In this document: piece by piece, positions 35,585-44,716 of the stretch
Position numbering within the stretch: the first letter of the stretch is position 1
Layout: every line of letters starts with the position of its first letter
Assembly (NCBI GenBank): GCA_002288455.1
Contig: NEUS01000007.1
Span: 1 to 62,995, forward strand
Length of the DNA stretch: 62,995 nucleotides
Direction of reading: 5' to 3'
Origin: Opitutia bacterium Tous-C1TDCM
Lineage (GTDB): Bacteria; Verrucomicrobiota; Verrucomicrobiia; Opitutales; Opitutaceae
The notes under the pieces: generated by a model
The model's database searches: none
The model's input: only the letters and a program-made list of their open reading frames with translations
Told to the model about the DNA's origin: nothing
Program-made: the position numbers and the translations under genes

Positions 35585-37636
35585 ATGGCGGCAAATCCGT
35601 TTCTCGATCCCGATTTTCACATCCGTTGGACCCAACTTGCGCCCGAGCTGATCGGGCCGGCGGTCGATGCCGCCTTGGCCGGGGCGGCGGCGCGCGTGGA
35701 CCGGATTGCGACGCAGGACATCGCGGCGGTCACTTGGGAATCGACGTTTCTCGCTCTGGAGGAAGCGGCCGAGGAATTGAATTCGGTCTGGGGCAAGGTG
35801 ACGCATTTGCAGTCGGTCGCCGATGCGCCGGCTCTGCGCGAGGCGCACAACGCCGCGTTGCCGAAGGTGTCGGCCTTTTTGGCCGGAATCCCCCTGCGGG
35901 CGGACCTGTGGCAGCGGTTGAAGGCTTTTGCCGAGTCCCCGGCGGCGGCGGCGGTGGCGGGCGTGCACCGCCGTTTGCTCGAGGAAACGCTGAAGGATTT
36001 CCGCCAGGCGGGCGCCGATCTGCCGGCGGCCGAGCGGGCGCGGCTCGAGGCGCTGCAGGCGGAACTGGCCCAGATCACGCAGAAGTACGGGGAGAACGTG
36101 CTCGATGCGACCAACGCGTGGGAGTTGGTGGTAACCGACGAAGCGCGGCTCGCGGGCTTGCCGGAACAGGCGAAGGCTGCGGCCCGGAGCAGCGCGGAGG
36201 CGAAGGGAAAAACGGGATGGCGCTTCACCTTGCAGGGGCCTTCGGCGGAGCCGTTCATGAGCTACGTCGACAATGCCGGACTGCGCCGCGAGATGTGGCT
36301 CGCGTCGACGGCCGTCGGGGCGCTGGCCCCGCATGACAACGGCCCCTTGGTCGCGCGTATTCTGGAATTGCGGGCGGAGAAGGCGCGGCTGCTGGGCAAA
36401 TTGAATTTCGCCGACCTGGTGCTGGAGCGCCGGATGGCGGGTTCGGCCCGGCGGGCGCTGGAGTTTGTCGCGGATCTGCAGACCCGGGCGGCGCCGGCCT
36501 TTGCGCGGGAAGCCGCCGAACTCGAGGCGTTCAAGGCGGCGCAGACGGGCGGGCCGGCCGGGCGCTTGGCTCCATGGGAAACCGCCTACTGGGCCGAGAA
36601 ATTGCGGCGCGCGCAGTTCGATTTCGACGAGGAGGCGCTGCGGCCGTATTTCCCGCTCCCTGGCGTGGTGGCGGGCATGTTCGAACTCGTGCGCCGGATT
36701 TTCGGCCTGCGGGTCGCCGCGCGGCCGCCGGGCGAGACGGAGGTGTGGCACCCGGAGGTAACGTACCACGACGTGCACGATGCGGCGGGCCGGCATCTGG
36801 GATCTTTCTATGCGGATTGGCACCCGCGCGAGTCGAAGCGGGGCGGCGCCTGGATGAACTATCTCATCACGGGCGGGCCGCGGCCGGACGGCTCGCGGGC
36901 GCCGCACCTCGGCCTGATGTGCGGCAACATGACTCCGCCGGCGGGCGGCCGGGCCGCGCTGTTGTCGCACCGCGAAGTGGAGACGGTGTTCCACGAATTC
37001 GGCCATCTGCTGCACCACCTGCTCGGCGAGGTGCCGGTGAAATCGCTCAACGGCACGAATGTCGCGTGGGACTTCGTCGAGTTGCCCTCGCAGATCATGG
37101 AGAACTGGTGCTGGGAGCGCGAGGGGTTGGATCTCTTCGCGCGCCACCATGAAACCGGCGCGCCCATCCCGGAGGAGCTGTTCCGGCGGCTGACGGCGGC
37201 GAAAAACTTCCGGACGGCGACGGCGACGCTCCGGCAGATCGCGTTCGCCAAAATGGATCTGCTCCTGCACTTGCAGCCGTTGACGGCGGCGGAAGCGGGC
37301 GAGGTCGAAAGCGCGGTGCGGCCGTGGGTGGCGGATTGCTTGGTGCCGACGGAGCCGCCGGCACCGACGATCGTGAAGCGGTTCAACCATCTCTTTTCCG
37401 ACCCGGTGGGCTACGCGGCCGGCTACTATTCCTACAAATGGGCGGAGGTGCTCGAGGCCGATGCGTTCACCCGTTTCAAACGCGAGGGCATCTTCGATCC
37501 GGCGGTCGGCGCGGATTTTGTGCGGCACATTCTCAGCCGGGGAAACTCCGCCGATCCGATGACGCTGTACCGCGGCTTCATGGGGCGGGAGCCGCAGCTC
37601 GACGCGCTGCTGCGCCGCGCCGGGTTGGCGGCGTGA
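35585..37636 (+). CDS. prlC: M3-family oligopeptidase (oligopeptidase A-like)
   Basis: 683 residues, a cytoplasmic zinc metallopeptidase that cuts short peptides, including signal-peptide fragments. The zinc site is HEFGH at 470-474, with the third ligand in NWCWERE near 506. [25 protein letters not shown] near the C-terminus is the M3 tyrosine/histidine loop. Full length. The ATG at 35585 is chosen over an in-frame TTG at 35576. No signal peptide. Confidence 0.93.
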   Translation: MAANPFLDPDFHIRWTQLAPELIGPAVDAALAGAAARVDRIATQDIAAVTWESTFLALEEAAEELNSVWGKVTHLQSVADAPALREAHNAALPKVSAFLAGIPLRADLWQRLKAFAESPAAAAVAGVHRRLLEETLKDFRQAGADLPAAERARLEALQAELAQITQKYGENVLDATNAWELVVTDEARLAGLPEQAKAAARSSAEAKGKTGWRFTLQGPSAEPFMSYVDNAGLRREMWLASTAVGALAPHDNGPLVARILELRAEKARLLGKLNFADLVLERRMAGSARRALEFVADLQTRAAPAFAREAAELEAFKAAQTGGPAGRLAPWETAYWAEKLRRAQFDFDEEALRPYFPLPGVVAGMFELVRRIFGLRVAARPPGETEVWHPEVTYHDVHDAAGRHLGSFYADWHPRESKRGGAWMNYLITGGPRPDGSRAPHLGLMCGNMTPPAGGRAALLSHREVETVFHEFGHLLHHLLGEVPVKSLNGTNVAWDFVELPSQIMENWCWEREGLDLFARHHETGAPIPEELFRRLTAAKNFRTATATLRQIAFAKMDLLLHLQPLTAAEAGEVESAVRPWVADCLVPTEPPAPTIVKRFNHLFSDPVGYAAGYYSYKWAEVLEADAFTRFKREGIFDPAVGADFVRHILSRGNSADPMTLYRGFMGREPQLDALLRRAGLAA

Positions 37637-37687
37637 CGTGAAATTTGTTCGCCCCCGGCGCGGGCGCCGGCTTCGACTCGCGGTCCT

Positions 37688-38143
37688 ATGATCATTGCAG
37701 ACCTCGCCAAGATTCCCGGTGGCACGTTTCCCGCCCGTCGTTGGGGCCGCGGCCTTGTCGGCCAACTCGGCCAGCCGATCCCGGCCAAGGGCTTTTCGAT
37801 GGGCTATTCCATCCTCGAGCCGCGCGGCGGCCAGGTGCCGTGGCACAACCAGGAGCAGGAAGAGGTTTACTTCATCGTGCAGGGGGAGGGCGAAATCTGC
37901 GTCGGCACCGAGCGCAGCCCGATCAAGGCCGGGCAGGCGGTGTTCATGCCGCCGACGCTCTTCCACCAGTTGACCAATACGGGCGACGAGCCGATGCACA
38001 TGATCTACGTGTATTGCCCGGGCGGAGACGTCGCGCACTGGCGCCAGGAGCTGAACGGCACCCTGCCGAAGGCGGGCGAGGGCGGCATCCCGCCGCTGCC
38101 CGCTGGCGCGCAGCCGCAGTGCACGAAGGCGCCCGGCGCCTGA
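37688..38143 (+). CDS. Single-domain cupin protein
   Basis: 151 residues. The cupin motifs are PWHNQEQEEVYFIVQGEGEI (metal His and Glu ligands) and PPTLFHQLTNTG (second His). It could be a small metal-dependent enzyme or a sugar- or amide-binding protein; no function can be assigned. It starts 51 bases after the M3 gene and converges on the AraC-type regulator gene with 18 bases between stops. Confidence 0.85.
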   Translation: MIIADLAKIPGGTFPARRWGRGLVGQLGQPIPAKGFSMGYSILEPRGGQVPWHNQEQEEVYFIVQGEGEICVGTERSPIKAGQAVFMPPTLFHQLTNTGDEPMHMIYVYCPGGDVAHWRQELNGTLPKAGEGGIPPLPAGAQPQCTKAPGA

Positions 38144-38161
38144 GCGGGGAACGGTTCCCGG

Positions 38162-38950
38162 CTAGGCCGGACGGCCGGCGCGCCAGGCCCGCGGGGTTTG
38201 GCCGGTGTGCCGGCGGAACCACCGCGCGAAATAGTTCGGGTCCTCGAAACCGGCGCGTACCGCCGCTTCGGATACGGTGGCGGCGCCGCGCAGCGCCGCC
38301 TGCGCGGCCTCCAGCCGCAGCCGGTCGCGCAGGGCGCGGAGGCCGAGGCCGGCCTCGCGTTTCAGTTTCCGCGTCAGGTGGTCGGGGTGGTAGCCGGCGC
38401 TGCGGGCCACCCGGGCCAGCGGCGCCGGGGAATGCAGCAGATCCCGCACGCGGGCGAAGAGACCCGGGGCCGGGGCGGCCGGAGCCGGCCGGGCGGCGGC
38501 GGGGTCCAGCAGCCGCGCGACGACGGCGAGGATCGTGGCGTAGTCCCCGAGGGTCAGCCGGCCCTTGGCCGGCACGCGTGCCAGCAAGGCGTGGAGCTCG
38601 TTCAGCGCGGCGGGCGGGATGCGCCGGTACACAGCGCGCGGCCGGGAAGCGCGCGCCAGTTCGTAGTCGAGCACAAGGCAAAGCGGGCGGCTGTGTCCGC
38701 GCAGCGCGAAACCATGGGGCCGCCCGGGCGGGATCACGAACAAATCGCCGCTGCGCGCGATGCGGCGCCGGCGGCCCACGCGCTGCAGGCCTTCGCCCGA
38801 AAGGTAGAGGATCAGCTGCGCCCAGCCGTGGCGGTGTTCGGCGACTTCCGTTTCCCGGTGCCGGTTCAGCTGCAGCTTGCGCAGCACGAAGCCCAGGGCC
38901 CGGACCTTGATCGTCTGGACGAGAATGGGGCTCCACGCGAGAATCGACAT
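38162..38950 (-). CDS. AraC-family transcriptional regulator with cupin sensor domain
   Basis: 262 residues. The N-terminal cupin-like ligand-binding domain (EHRHGWAQLILYLSGEG, GDLFVIPPGRPHGF) spans about 30-120. Two helix-turn-helix motifs lie at about 165-260, with the AraC signature AVRAGFEDPNYFARWFRRHTGQTPRAWR. It is divergent from the Gfo/Idh/MocA gene, 97 bases apart, which is the likely target. The sensed molecule is probably a sugar or sugar acid by analogy, not shown. Confidence 0.88.
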   Translation of the reverse strand: MSILAWSPILVQTIKVRALGFVLRKLQLNRHRETEVAEHRHGWAQLILYLSGEGLQRVGRRRRIARSGDLFVIPPGRPHGFALRGHSRPLCLVLDYELARASRPRAVYRRIPPAALNELHALLARVPAKGRLTLGDYATILAVVARLLDPAAARPAPAAPAPGLFARVRDLLHSPAPLARVARSAGYHPDHLTRKLKREAGLGLRALRDRLRLEAAQAALRGAATVSEAAVRAGFEDPNYFARWFRRHTGQTPRAWRAGRPA

Positions 38951-38998
38951 CGGAAGCGTGCTAGAAAAAGTCGGAAATGTCCTAACGCAAGCCCGCCG

Positions 38999-39018
38999 CG
39001 CCGCCTACACTGGCGGCG
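38999..39018. promoter_or_regulatory. Perfect palindrome enclosing a -10-like hexamer
   Basis: CGCCGCC-TACACT-GGCGGCG: seven-base arms flank TACACT, which resembles a -10 element, 30 bases before the oxidoreductase ATG. It could be an operator that hides the promoter, or an RNA hairpin in the leader. Confidence 0.35.
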
Positions 39019-39047
39019 TTCTCCTCAACCCCCGCCACCTCTCCGCT

Positions 39048-40196
39048 ATGACCACGCACAAAGTCGGCATCATCATGAACGGCGTCACGGGACGCATGGG
39101 TACCAACCAGCATCTGCTGCGTTCGATCAAGGCGATCATCGACCAGGGCGGCATCAAGCTCGGGGACGCCGAGTCCATCATGCCCGATCCGATTCTGGTC
39201 GGCCGCAGCGAGTCCAAACTCGCCGCCTTGGCCGCCCGCGCCGGCGTGAAGCGCTACACGACGAACCTCGACGCCGCGCTCGCCGATCCCGCGAACCAGA
39301 TCTACTTCGACGCCACGCTCACCGGCCAGCGCCCGATCGGCGTCCGCAAGGCCATCGCGGCCAAGAAACATATTTACTGCGAAAAACCGACCGCGACGTC
39401 GTCGGCCGAGGCGCTCGCCCTCGCCCGCGAGGTGGCCGCCGCCGGCCTGAAGAACGGCGTGGTGCAGGATAAACTTTGGCTGCCCGGCCTGCTCAAGCTG
39501 AAGTACCTCATCGATACCGGCTTCTTCGGGCAGATCCTCTCGGTGCGCGGCGAGTTCGGTTACTGGGTTTTCACCGGCGAGCATGAGAAACTCCAGCGTC
39601 CGTCCTGGAACTACCGGAAGGAAGACGACGGCGGTATCATCGTCGACATGCTCTGCCACTGGCAGTACGTGATCCAGAATCTGTTCGGCGAAATCAAGTC
39701 GCTGACCTGCCTCGGCGCCACCCACATCCCGCAGCGCTGGGACGAGGCCGGCAAGCCGTACAAGTGCACCGCGGACGATTCGGCCTACGCGACGTTCGAG
39801 CTGATCAACGGCGTCATCTGCCACTTCAATTCGTCCTGGGATGTCCGCGTGCGCCGCGACGACCTGCTCACGCTCCAAGTCGACGGCACGCACGGATCCG
39901 CGGTGGCCGGTCTCCGCGATTGCACGGCCCAGCACCTTTCCGCCACGCCGCGCTGCGTGTGGAATCCCGACATCGACAGCCCGATCAAGTATTTCGACGG
40001 CTGGACGCGGGTGCCGGACCAAGGCGTTTACGACAACGCGTTCAAGGTGCAGTGGGAATTGTTCCTGCGGCACGTCGTGAAGGGTGATCCGTTCCCGTGG
40101 AATCTGTTTCAGGGCGCCAAGGGCGTGCAGCTCGCCGAACTCGGCCTCAAGTCCTGGAGCGAGCGTCGCTGGCTCGACGTACCGCAACTCGGTTGA
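39048..40196 (+). CDS. Gfo/Idh/MocA-family NAD(P)-dependent oxidoreductase
   Basis: 382 residues. N-terminal Rossmann fold (VGIIMNGVTGRMGTNQH) and the family motif EKPTA at 112-116; the C-terminal alpha/beta domain carries the substrate site (GGIIVDMLCHWQYVIQNL includes the conserved Asp-x-x-x-His). Such enzymes oxidise or reduce sugars and cyclitols; the substrate is unknown here. The first ATG matching the family is 39048, preceded by CCACCTCTCCGCT. An intrinsic terminator follows, so it is a single-gene unit under the divergent AraC regulator. Confidence 0.92.
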   Translation: MTTHKVGIIMNGVTGRMGTNQHLLRSIKAIIDQGGIKLGDAESIMPDPILVGRSESKLAALAARAGVKRYTTNLDAALADPANQIYFDATLTGQRPIGVRKAIAAKKHIYCEKPTATSSAEALALAREVAAAGLKNGVVQDKLWLPGLLKLKYLIDTGFFGQILSVRGEFGYWVFTGEHEKLQRPSWNYRKEDDGGIIVDMLCHWQYVIQNLFGEIKSLTCLGATHIPQRWDEAGKPYKCTADDSAYATFELINGVICHFNSSWDVRVRRDDLLTLQVDGTHGSAVAGLRDCTAQHLSATPRCVWNPDIDSPIKYFDGWTRVPDQGVYDNAFKVQWELFLRHVVKGDPFPWNLFQGAKGVQLAELGLKSWSERRWLDVPQLG

Positions 40197-40219
40197 TCGG
40201 TCGCTCTCGGTCTGTTTTC

Positions 40220-40249
40220 GCCACCGGCTTCGCGGCCGGTGGCTTTTTT
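40220..40249 (+). terminator. Intrinsic terminator after the Gfo/Idh/MocA gene
   Basis: GCCACCGGC and GCCGGTGGC form a 9-bp stem with a 6-base loop (TTCGCG), followed by six T residues. Confidence 0.88.
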
Positions 40250-40393
40250 GCGGTCGCATCCGACGCTGGAACCGGCCGGGCCGGTTTCCAAACTTGCCGA
40301 TTCCGCTGGCAATCAGCGGGGAATGGATAAATTCCGACTCATTCAACGGCAATTCGCCGATCTTCAGTCCAACCGCTCAACTTCCCAACTCCC

Positions 40394-41083
40394 ATGCTTA
40401 TCTGGATTATCCTCATTATCATTCCGATGCTGTTCGGCCTCTACGCGCAGTTTCGGATCCGCAACGCTTACGCGCGCAATGTGGAGATCCCGTCCCGGGG
40501 CCGGATCAGCGGCCGCGAAGCCGCCCAGGCGGTCATGGAATCGGCTGGAATCCACGACGTCGAAATCGTGCAGGTTCCGGGAGAACTCACGGACCACTAC
40601 GACCCGATGAACAAGCGGCTGGCGCTGTCGGAGCACAACTACCACGGCACCAGCCTCGCGGCCCTCGGCGTCGCCGCCCACGAAGCCGGCCACGCCATCC
40701 AGCACAAGGTCGGTTACTCGATGATGACGTTGCGGCAGTCGATGGCGCCGGCCACGCAGATCGCGGCCGGAGTCTCGAATTTCGTGATGATCCTCGGCAT
40801 CTTCCTGATCAGCTCTTCGATCGGCGGCACGTTGCTGACGATCGGTGCGGTCGCCCTCGGCGTCATTTGCTTGTTCCAACTGGTGACGTTGCCCGTGGAA
40901 TTCGATGCCAGCCGCCGGGCGAAGGCCCAGTTGGTCACGCTGGGCATTGTCGACCGCGATGAAATGCCCGGCGTCAATGAAACCCTCAATGCCGCGGCGC
41001 TCACCTACGTCGCCGCCTTCGTCGCCGCCATGGGTTCGCTGATCCATATCCTGATGCTCCTTTCCGGTCGCCGGGAGGAGTGA
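40394..41083 (+). CDS. YugP-type membrane zinc metallopeptidase
   Basis: 229 residues, Zn_peptidase_2 family. N-terminal membrane anchor at 2-20; HEAGH zinc motif at 96-100 in GVAAHEAGHAIQHKVGY; the glutamate ligand is probably in LPVEFDASRRA. Two or three more hydrophobic helices lie at 120-165 and 200-222. Membrane-bound, active site predicted in the cytoplasm; natural substrates are not known. The 145-base gap upstream has no gene. A terminator follows. Confidence 0.9.
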   Translation: MLIWIILIIIPMLFGLYAQFRIRNAYARNVEIPSRGRISGREAAQAVMESAGIHDVEIVQVPGELTDHYDPMNKRLALSEHNYHGTSLAALGVAAHEAGHAIQHKVGYSMMTLRQSMAPATQIAAGVSNFVMILGIFLISSSIGGTLLTIGAVALGVICLFQLVTLPVEFDASRRAKAQLVTLGIVDRDEMPGVNETLNAAALTYVAAFVAAMGSLIHILMLLSGRREE

Positions 41084-41105
41084 TCGGACGGAGGGGAAGA
41101 TTCTC

Positions 41106-41133
41106 AAGGCGGGCCTGCGGGCCCGCCTTTTTT
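41106..41133 (+). terminator. Intrinsic terminator after the YugP-type gene
   Basis: AAGGCGGGCC and GGCCCGCCTT form a 10-bp stem with a TGCG loop and a T run to 41133. Confidence 0.88.
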
Positions 41134-41194
41134 GCGTCCGGTCGCCGAAGTCGGTTCGTGAAGCGGGCAGGAGGCCGGTCGGCGGGGAGTGCGT

Positions 41195-42010
41195 TTATTT
41201 GACGATCGTGGGCGCACGGACGGCGGCGCTTTGGGTGCGCTCTTTGAGCGCCTTGGGCATGGCGTCGATGAGCTGGAGCACGCGCTCGGGATGGCTCGGG
41301 TGGGTCGAAAGAAAGGCCGCCGGCGCGGGTCTGCCCGCGGTTTCGGCGTCGAGCGCCTCCATGACCTCGACCGCGGCCTGCGGATTGTAGCCCGCCCGCG
41401 CCATGTACATCAGGCCGACGTAGTCGGCTTCGAGTTCTTTCTTCCGGTCGAAGGCGAGGGCGCCGATGCCGGTGCCGAGACCGTAGGCGTTGCCCAGCAT
41501 CACGGTCGTGATCGCGGGGGCCCCGCCGACGCCCATGCCGATCATGCCGACGGTGCCGACGGTATCGACCGCGAGCTGCTGCGAGAGTTTTTCGTGCACG
41601 TGCTTGGCGGTGACGTGGGCGATCTCGTGGGCGATGACGGCGGCGAGCTGGTCGTCGGTCTTGGCGACCTTGAAGAGACCGCTGTAAACCCCGACTTTGC
41701 CGCCGGCCATGGCGAAGGCGTTGATCTGGGGATTGTCGAAAACCACGAACTCCCAATCGGCATCCGGCATATCCCAGAACACGACCTTGGAAATCCGTTC
41801 GCCGACCCGTTGCAGTTGCGCGATGCGGTCCTTGTCGCGGGACGGCCGCTGGCGGCGCTTGAGGTCGTCGAACATCGCGATGCTCATTTTGGTGACTTCC
41901 TTTTCGTCGACGAGATTCATGGCGCGACGACCGGTGACGGGCACTTCGTGGCAGCCGGCGAGCAGGGCGGCGGCGAGTATAACCAGGAGGGAGCGGGAGG
42001 GCGGAGTCAT
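41195..42010 (-). CDS. M48-family lipoprotein metalloprotease (LoiP/YggG-like)
   Basis: 271 residues. Lipobox LLAGC with the lipidated Cys at 20, so it is an envelope lipoprotein. HEIAH at 128-132 binds zinc, and ELEADYVGL supplies the third ligand. The family degrades misfolded outer-membrane or periplasmic proteins. The upstream open frame is longer, but the ATG at 42010 gives a proper lipoprotein signal. Divergent from the TPR gene. Confidence 0.92.
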   Translation of the reverse strand: MTPPSRSLLVILAAALLAGCHEVPVTGRRAMNLVDEKEVTKMSIAMFDDLKRRQRPSRDKDRIAQLQRVGERISKVVFWDMPDADWEFVVFDNPQINAFAMAGGKVGVYSGLFKVAKTDDQLAAVIAHEIAHVTAKHVHEKLSQQLAVDTVGTVGMIGMGVGGAPAITTVMLGNAYGLGTGIGALAFDRKKELEADYVGLMYMARAGYNPQAAVEVMEALDAETAGRPAPAAFLSTHPSHPERVLQLIDAMPKALKERTQSAAVRAPTIVK

Positions 42011-42152
42011 GGCGGGCGGAAGAGCTGCGGTGCGGAGTCGATATTTCGGCCGGACGATTTGGCAACTGCCGGGTCGGCGCGGCGGCGGCGAATCCGCTGC
42101 GACCAAATCGTTACCGAAAAGGTCCCGCGCAATTCGGATTGGCCTTTGCATT

Positions 42153-42170
42153 TTGGCATGATCCTCGCAT
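42153..42170 (+). promoter_or_regulatory. Sigma-54-type promoter candidate upstream of the TPR operon
   Basis: TTGGCATGATCCTCGCAT contains GG (42155-42156) and GC (42167-42168) exactly 10 bases apart, and fits the -24/-12 consensus TGGCAC-N5-TTGC at all but two defined positions. The start would be near 42180, about 85 bases before the ATG. The rest of the 254-base divergent region shows no gene. Confidence 0.45.
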
Positions 42171-42264
42171 GGTGGCGACGCGTTTGTGACCCCACCGCAG
42201 AACGAATTCCCTCCCGCGTTCGTCCATCCTGTATCAACAACCGCAGCAGGTCCCCTCACATACC

Positions 42265-43974
42265 ATGGCAGAGGAAATTGATTCTCAGGCAGCGAAGAAA
42301 CGCCGGATCATCCATTGGAATCCGGATGCCGGTCAGGAACAGGTCAGCCGCAAGTGGACGTGGAAGAAGATCGTCGGCTGGACGGCCGGCGGTTTTGTCG
42401 GCCTCCTGCTCGTCGCCGCCGTTCTCATCCGGGTGGGCAAGGCCGTCTTCGGTCCGGAGTTCCTTTCCACGAAACCCGCGCAAGTCGCGGCCGCCCCGAC
42501 GGTGGCTTCCGCCAGCTCGGCGTTCATTTCCCAGGCCAAAGCCGAACAGGCCAACGAGCTCACCAAGAAAGCCCTCGGCGAACTGCGGAAGATTCCGCCC
42601 GACCATCCGTTGCAGCTGCAGCAGATGATCCTGATGGAAAAATCCTACGGCGAGGCGGAGTCGCTGCTCGCCTCCCGCGATTTTGCGAAGGCGTTTGCGA
42701 TTCTTGAAGGTCTGAAGCGCGACATCGATGCTTTCACCGCCAACATCAAGATCAAGTCCGAGGCGAAGCAGTCCTACGACAAGATCCTCCTCAAAATCCA
42801 GGACCTCGAGTTGGCGCGCAGCCTGGCCCCGGGCGCGTTGGAATCCGCTTTCGAAGCCGCCGGCGCCGGCCGCCAGCTGCTCAACGACGGCAACTTCACC
42901 GGCGCCAAGACGATTTTCGACCGGGGCTTCACGGAATTGAAGAAAGCGGAAACCGCGCTGGCGGATTTCGTGCGCGATGCGCTGTTGCGCGGCCAGAAGG
43001 CACTCGCGGTCGGCGAGAAGGACGAGGCGCGCAAAGCGTTCCAGTCGGCCTTGGAAAAATCGCCGGGCAGCGATGTCGCCCAGCAAGGTCTGAAGCGCGC
43101 CGAAAACATCGACCGGGTTTACGCGCTCATGCAGCAGGGCGCGGCCTTCGAGAAACAGGGCCAGTACGCGCAGGCGGCCGATTCCTACCAGAACGCGTTT
43201 TCGTTGGATGCTTTCTCCGCCGCGGCCCAGGAAGGCCAATCCCGCGCGACCCGGCTCGAGAAGGAAACGAAGTTTGCCGCCGCCAAGGCCGCCGCCGATG
43301 CGGCCGTCGCGGCGAAGGATTGGCCGAAGGCGATCGCGGAGTACGAGGCGGCGCTGAAGGTTTATCCGAAGAAGCCCGATGTGCAGGCGCTGCTCAAGAC
43401 GACCCGCGAAAGCGCGCACAAGGAAGCGGTGGCCAAGTCGCTGGCAAAGGCCTTTTCCCACGAGAAAGCCTACCAGTGGCGCGAAGCCCGCGATGCCTAC
43501 AACGAGACGATTCAGCTCGATCCCAGCCACGCCGAAGCGAAGGAAGGCTACACGCGTTCCGGGACGGTTATCCGCGCCCTCCTGCAGTACGAGAAGTACA
43601 TCGAAGCCGCCGAGCAGCTCGCCAACAAAGCCGATTTCCAGGCCGCGATCCGCCGTTTCAACGAAGCCATGGCCGTGAAACCGTCCTACCTCGTGAACAG
43701 CGACCGCGTGCAACAGTTGCACAATCTGCTCATGGCCCAGAATCGCCCGGTCGACGTCACCTTCAAGTCGGACGGCAACACCTGGGTTTCCATCAACAGT
43801 TTCCGCCAGCCGAGCAAGTTCGAGACCGAGGTGATCAAGATTCTCCCGGGCGATTACGAAGTGATCGGCCGTCGCCGCGGCTACCGCGATGTGCAGATGA
43901 CGTTGCAGGTGCGCAACGGCGCACCGCCCCCGGTCGTCACCGTCATGTGCACGGTCTCGTCCGACCGGAACTAA
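42265..43974 (+). CDS. Membrane-anchored TPR protein with C-terminal PEGA-like domain
   Basis: 569 residues, family not recognised. Residues 1-35 are cytoplasmic and basic, with one membrane helix at about 36-57. The rest should face the periplasm: a coiled-coil or TPR-like helical array at 85-250, clearer TPR units at about 255-300 and 335-430 (KDWPKAIAEYEAALKVYPKKPD, KAYQWREARDAYNETIQLDPSHAEA), and a beta domain at 490-565 (VSINSFRQPSKFETEVIKILPGDYEVIGRRRGYRDV) resembling PEGA repeats. First gene of a three-gene group; 16 bases separate it from the next. A scaffold role is inferred from the TPRs. Confidence 0.75.
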   Translation: MAEEIDSQAAKKRRIIHWNPDAGQEQVSRKWTWKKIVGWTAGGFVGLLLVAAVLIRVGKAVFGPEFLSTKPAQVAAAPTVASASSAFISQAKAEQANELTKKALGELRKIPPDHPLQLQQMILMEKSYGEAESLLASRDFAKAFAILEGLKRDIDAFTANIKIKSEAKQSYDKILLKIQDLELARSLAPGALESAFEAAGAGRQLLNDGNFTGAKTIFDRGFTELKKAETALADFVRDALLRGQKALAVGEKDEARKAFQSALEKSPGSDVAQQGLKRAENIDRVYALMQQGAAFEKQGQYAQAADSYQNAFSLDAFSAAAQEGQSRATRLEKETKFAAAKAAADAAVAAKDWPKAIAEYEAALKVYPKKPDVQALLKTTRESAHKEAVAKSLAKAFSHEKAYQWREARDAYNETIQLDPSHAEAKEGYTRSGTVIRALLQYEKYIEAAEQLANKADFQAAIRRFNEAMAVKPSYLVNSDRVQQLHNLLMAQNRPVDVTFKSDGNTWVSINSFRQPSKFETEVIKILPGDYEVIGRRRGYRDVQMTLQVRNGAPPPVVTVMCTVSSDRN

Positions 43975-43990
43975 GCGCCGCTTTCAATCC

Positions 43991-44716
43991 ATGATGTCCC
44001 ATCCCCGGCGAGTGCTTCGCCCTGTGTGTTGCGCGGCGGTGTTGGCGGCGGCGGTGACTTCCGCCTGGGGCCAGAATGCCCCGGCCGGGGCTGCGGCCCG
44101 ACCGGTCCCCGCGGGCAATTCCCGCGCGGCCACGCCGGCGGCCGGCAAAGGGATTTTGCCGGATCCGGCCTTGCTCGACGGTTCGAAGCACCCGGCCGAA
44201 AAGCGTTCCGAGTACGGCATGATCGGCGATTTTGAATTGCCGGGTGACGATTCCCGTTCCGGCAAGGTCGGGGGCCAACCCGGCCAGGAAGGCACGCCGC
44301 CCCCGCCGGGCATGGCCGGTGGCGGTGGGGCCGGCGGTGCCGGCGGACCTCCGCCCCCCCCCGGTGCGCCGCAAGGCGGCGGCGGGGCGGGTTCCGAGAA
44401 TCCCGAGGCCAAAGGCCAGCAGGTCCAAGGCGGCGGCGATCCCAACGGCCAAGCCCGCGGGCAGCAGGTTGCTTCTTTGCAGGGCGAAGGCGGTCCCGAG
44501 CAGGGACAAATCGGCGAGAAGCCGCAGGCGGTCTCGATCGGGGACTCCGCGATGCAAATCAAGACGGTGGCCAACGCGTCCGCCGTCGGCGGTGCCCAGC
44601 CCGCCGGGCAAACCCAGCAGCACGAAAAGACGCCGGGCACCGGCGGCAAGGCAGCCCAAGGCAGCAACGGCAACAAGGGCAACGAACGCGGTCGCGCCAT
44701 TCCGGCCGGTCTCTGA
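43991..44716 (+). CDS. Secreted Gly/Pro/Gln-rich low-complexity protein
   Basis: 241 residues, not recognised. A signal peptide (VCCAAVLAAAVTSAWGQ) ends near residue 27. A short ordered-looking stretch (DPALLDGSKHPAEKRSEYGMIGDFELPGDD) follows at about 57-86, then a Gly/Pro-rich segment, then Gln/Gly-rich sequence to the end. It is probably periplasmic or surface-exposed and largely disordered. It shares the TGATG junction with the next gene, so the two are translated together. Confidence 0.7.
   Translation: MMSHPRRVLRPVCCAAVLAAAVTSAWGQNAPAGAAARPVPAGNSRAATPAAGKGILPDPALLDGSKHPAEKRSEYGMIGDFELPGDDSRSGKVGGQPGQEGTPPPPGMAGGGGAGGAGGPPPPPGAPQGGGGAGSENPEAKGQQVQGGGDPNGQARGQQVASLQGEGGPEQGQIGEKPQAVSIGDSAMQIKTVANASAVGGAQPAGQTQQHEKTPGTGGKAAQGSNGNKGNERGRAIPAGL

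Noticed and set aside
34592-38038. 1148-codon minus-strand frame opposite the receptor, M3 peptidase and cupin genes
   Set aside because: Spans three well-supported genes on the other strand and is Arg-rich without motifs.
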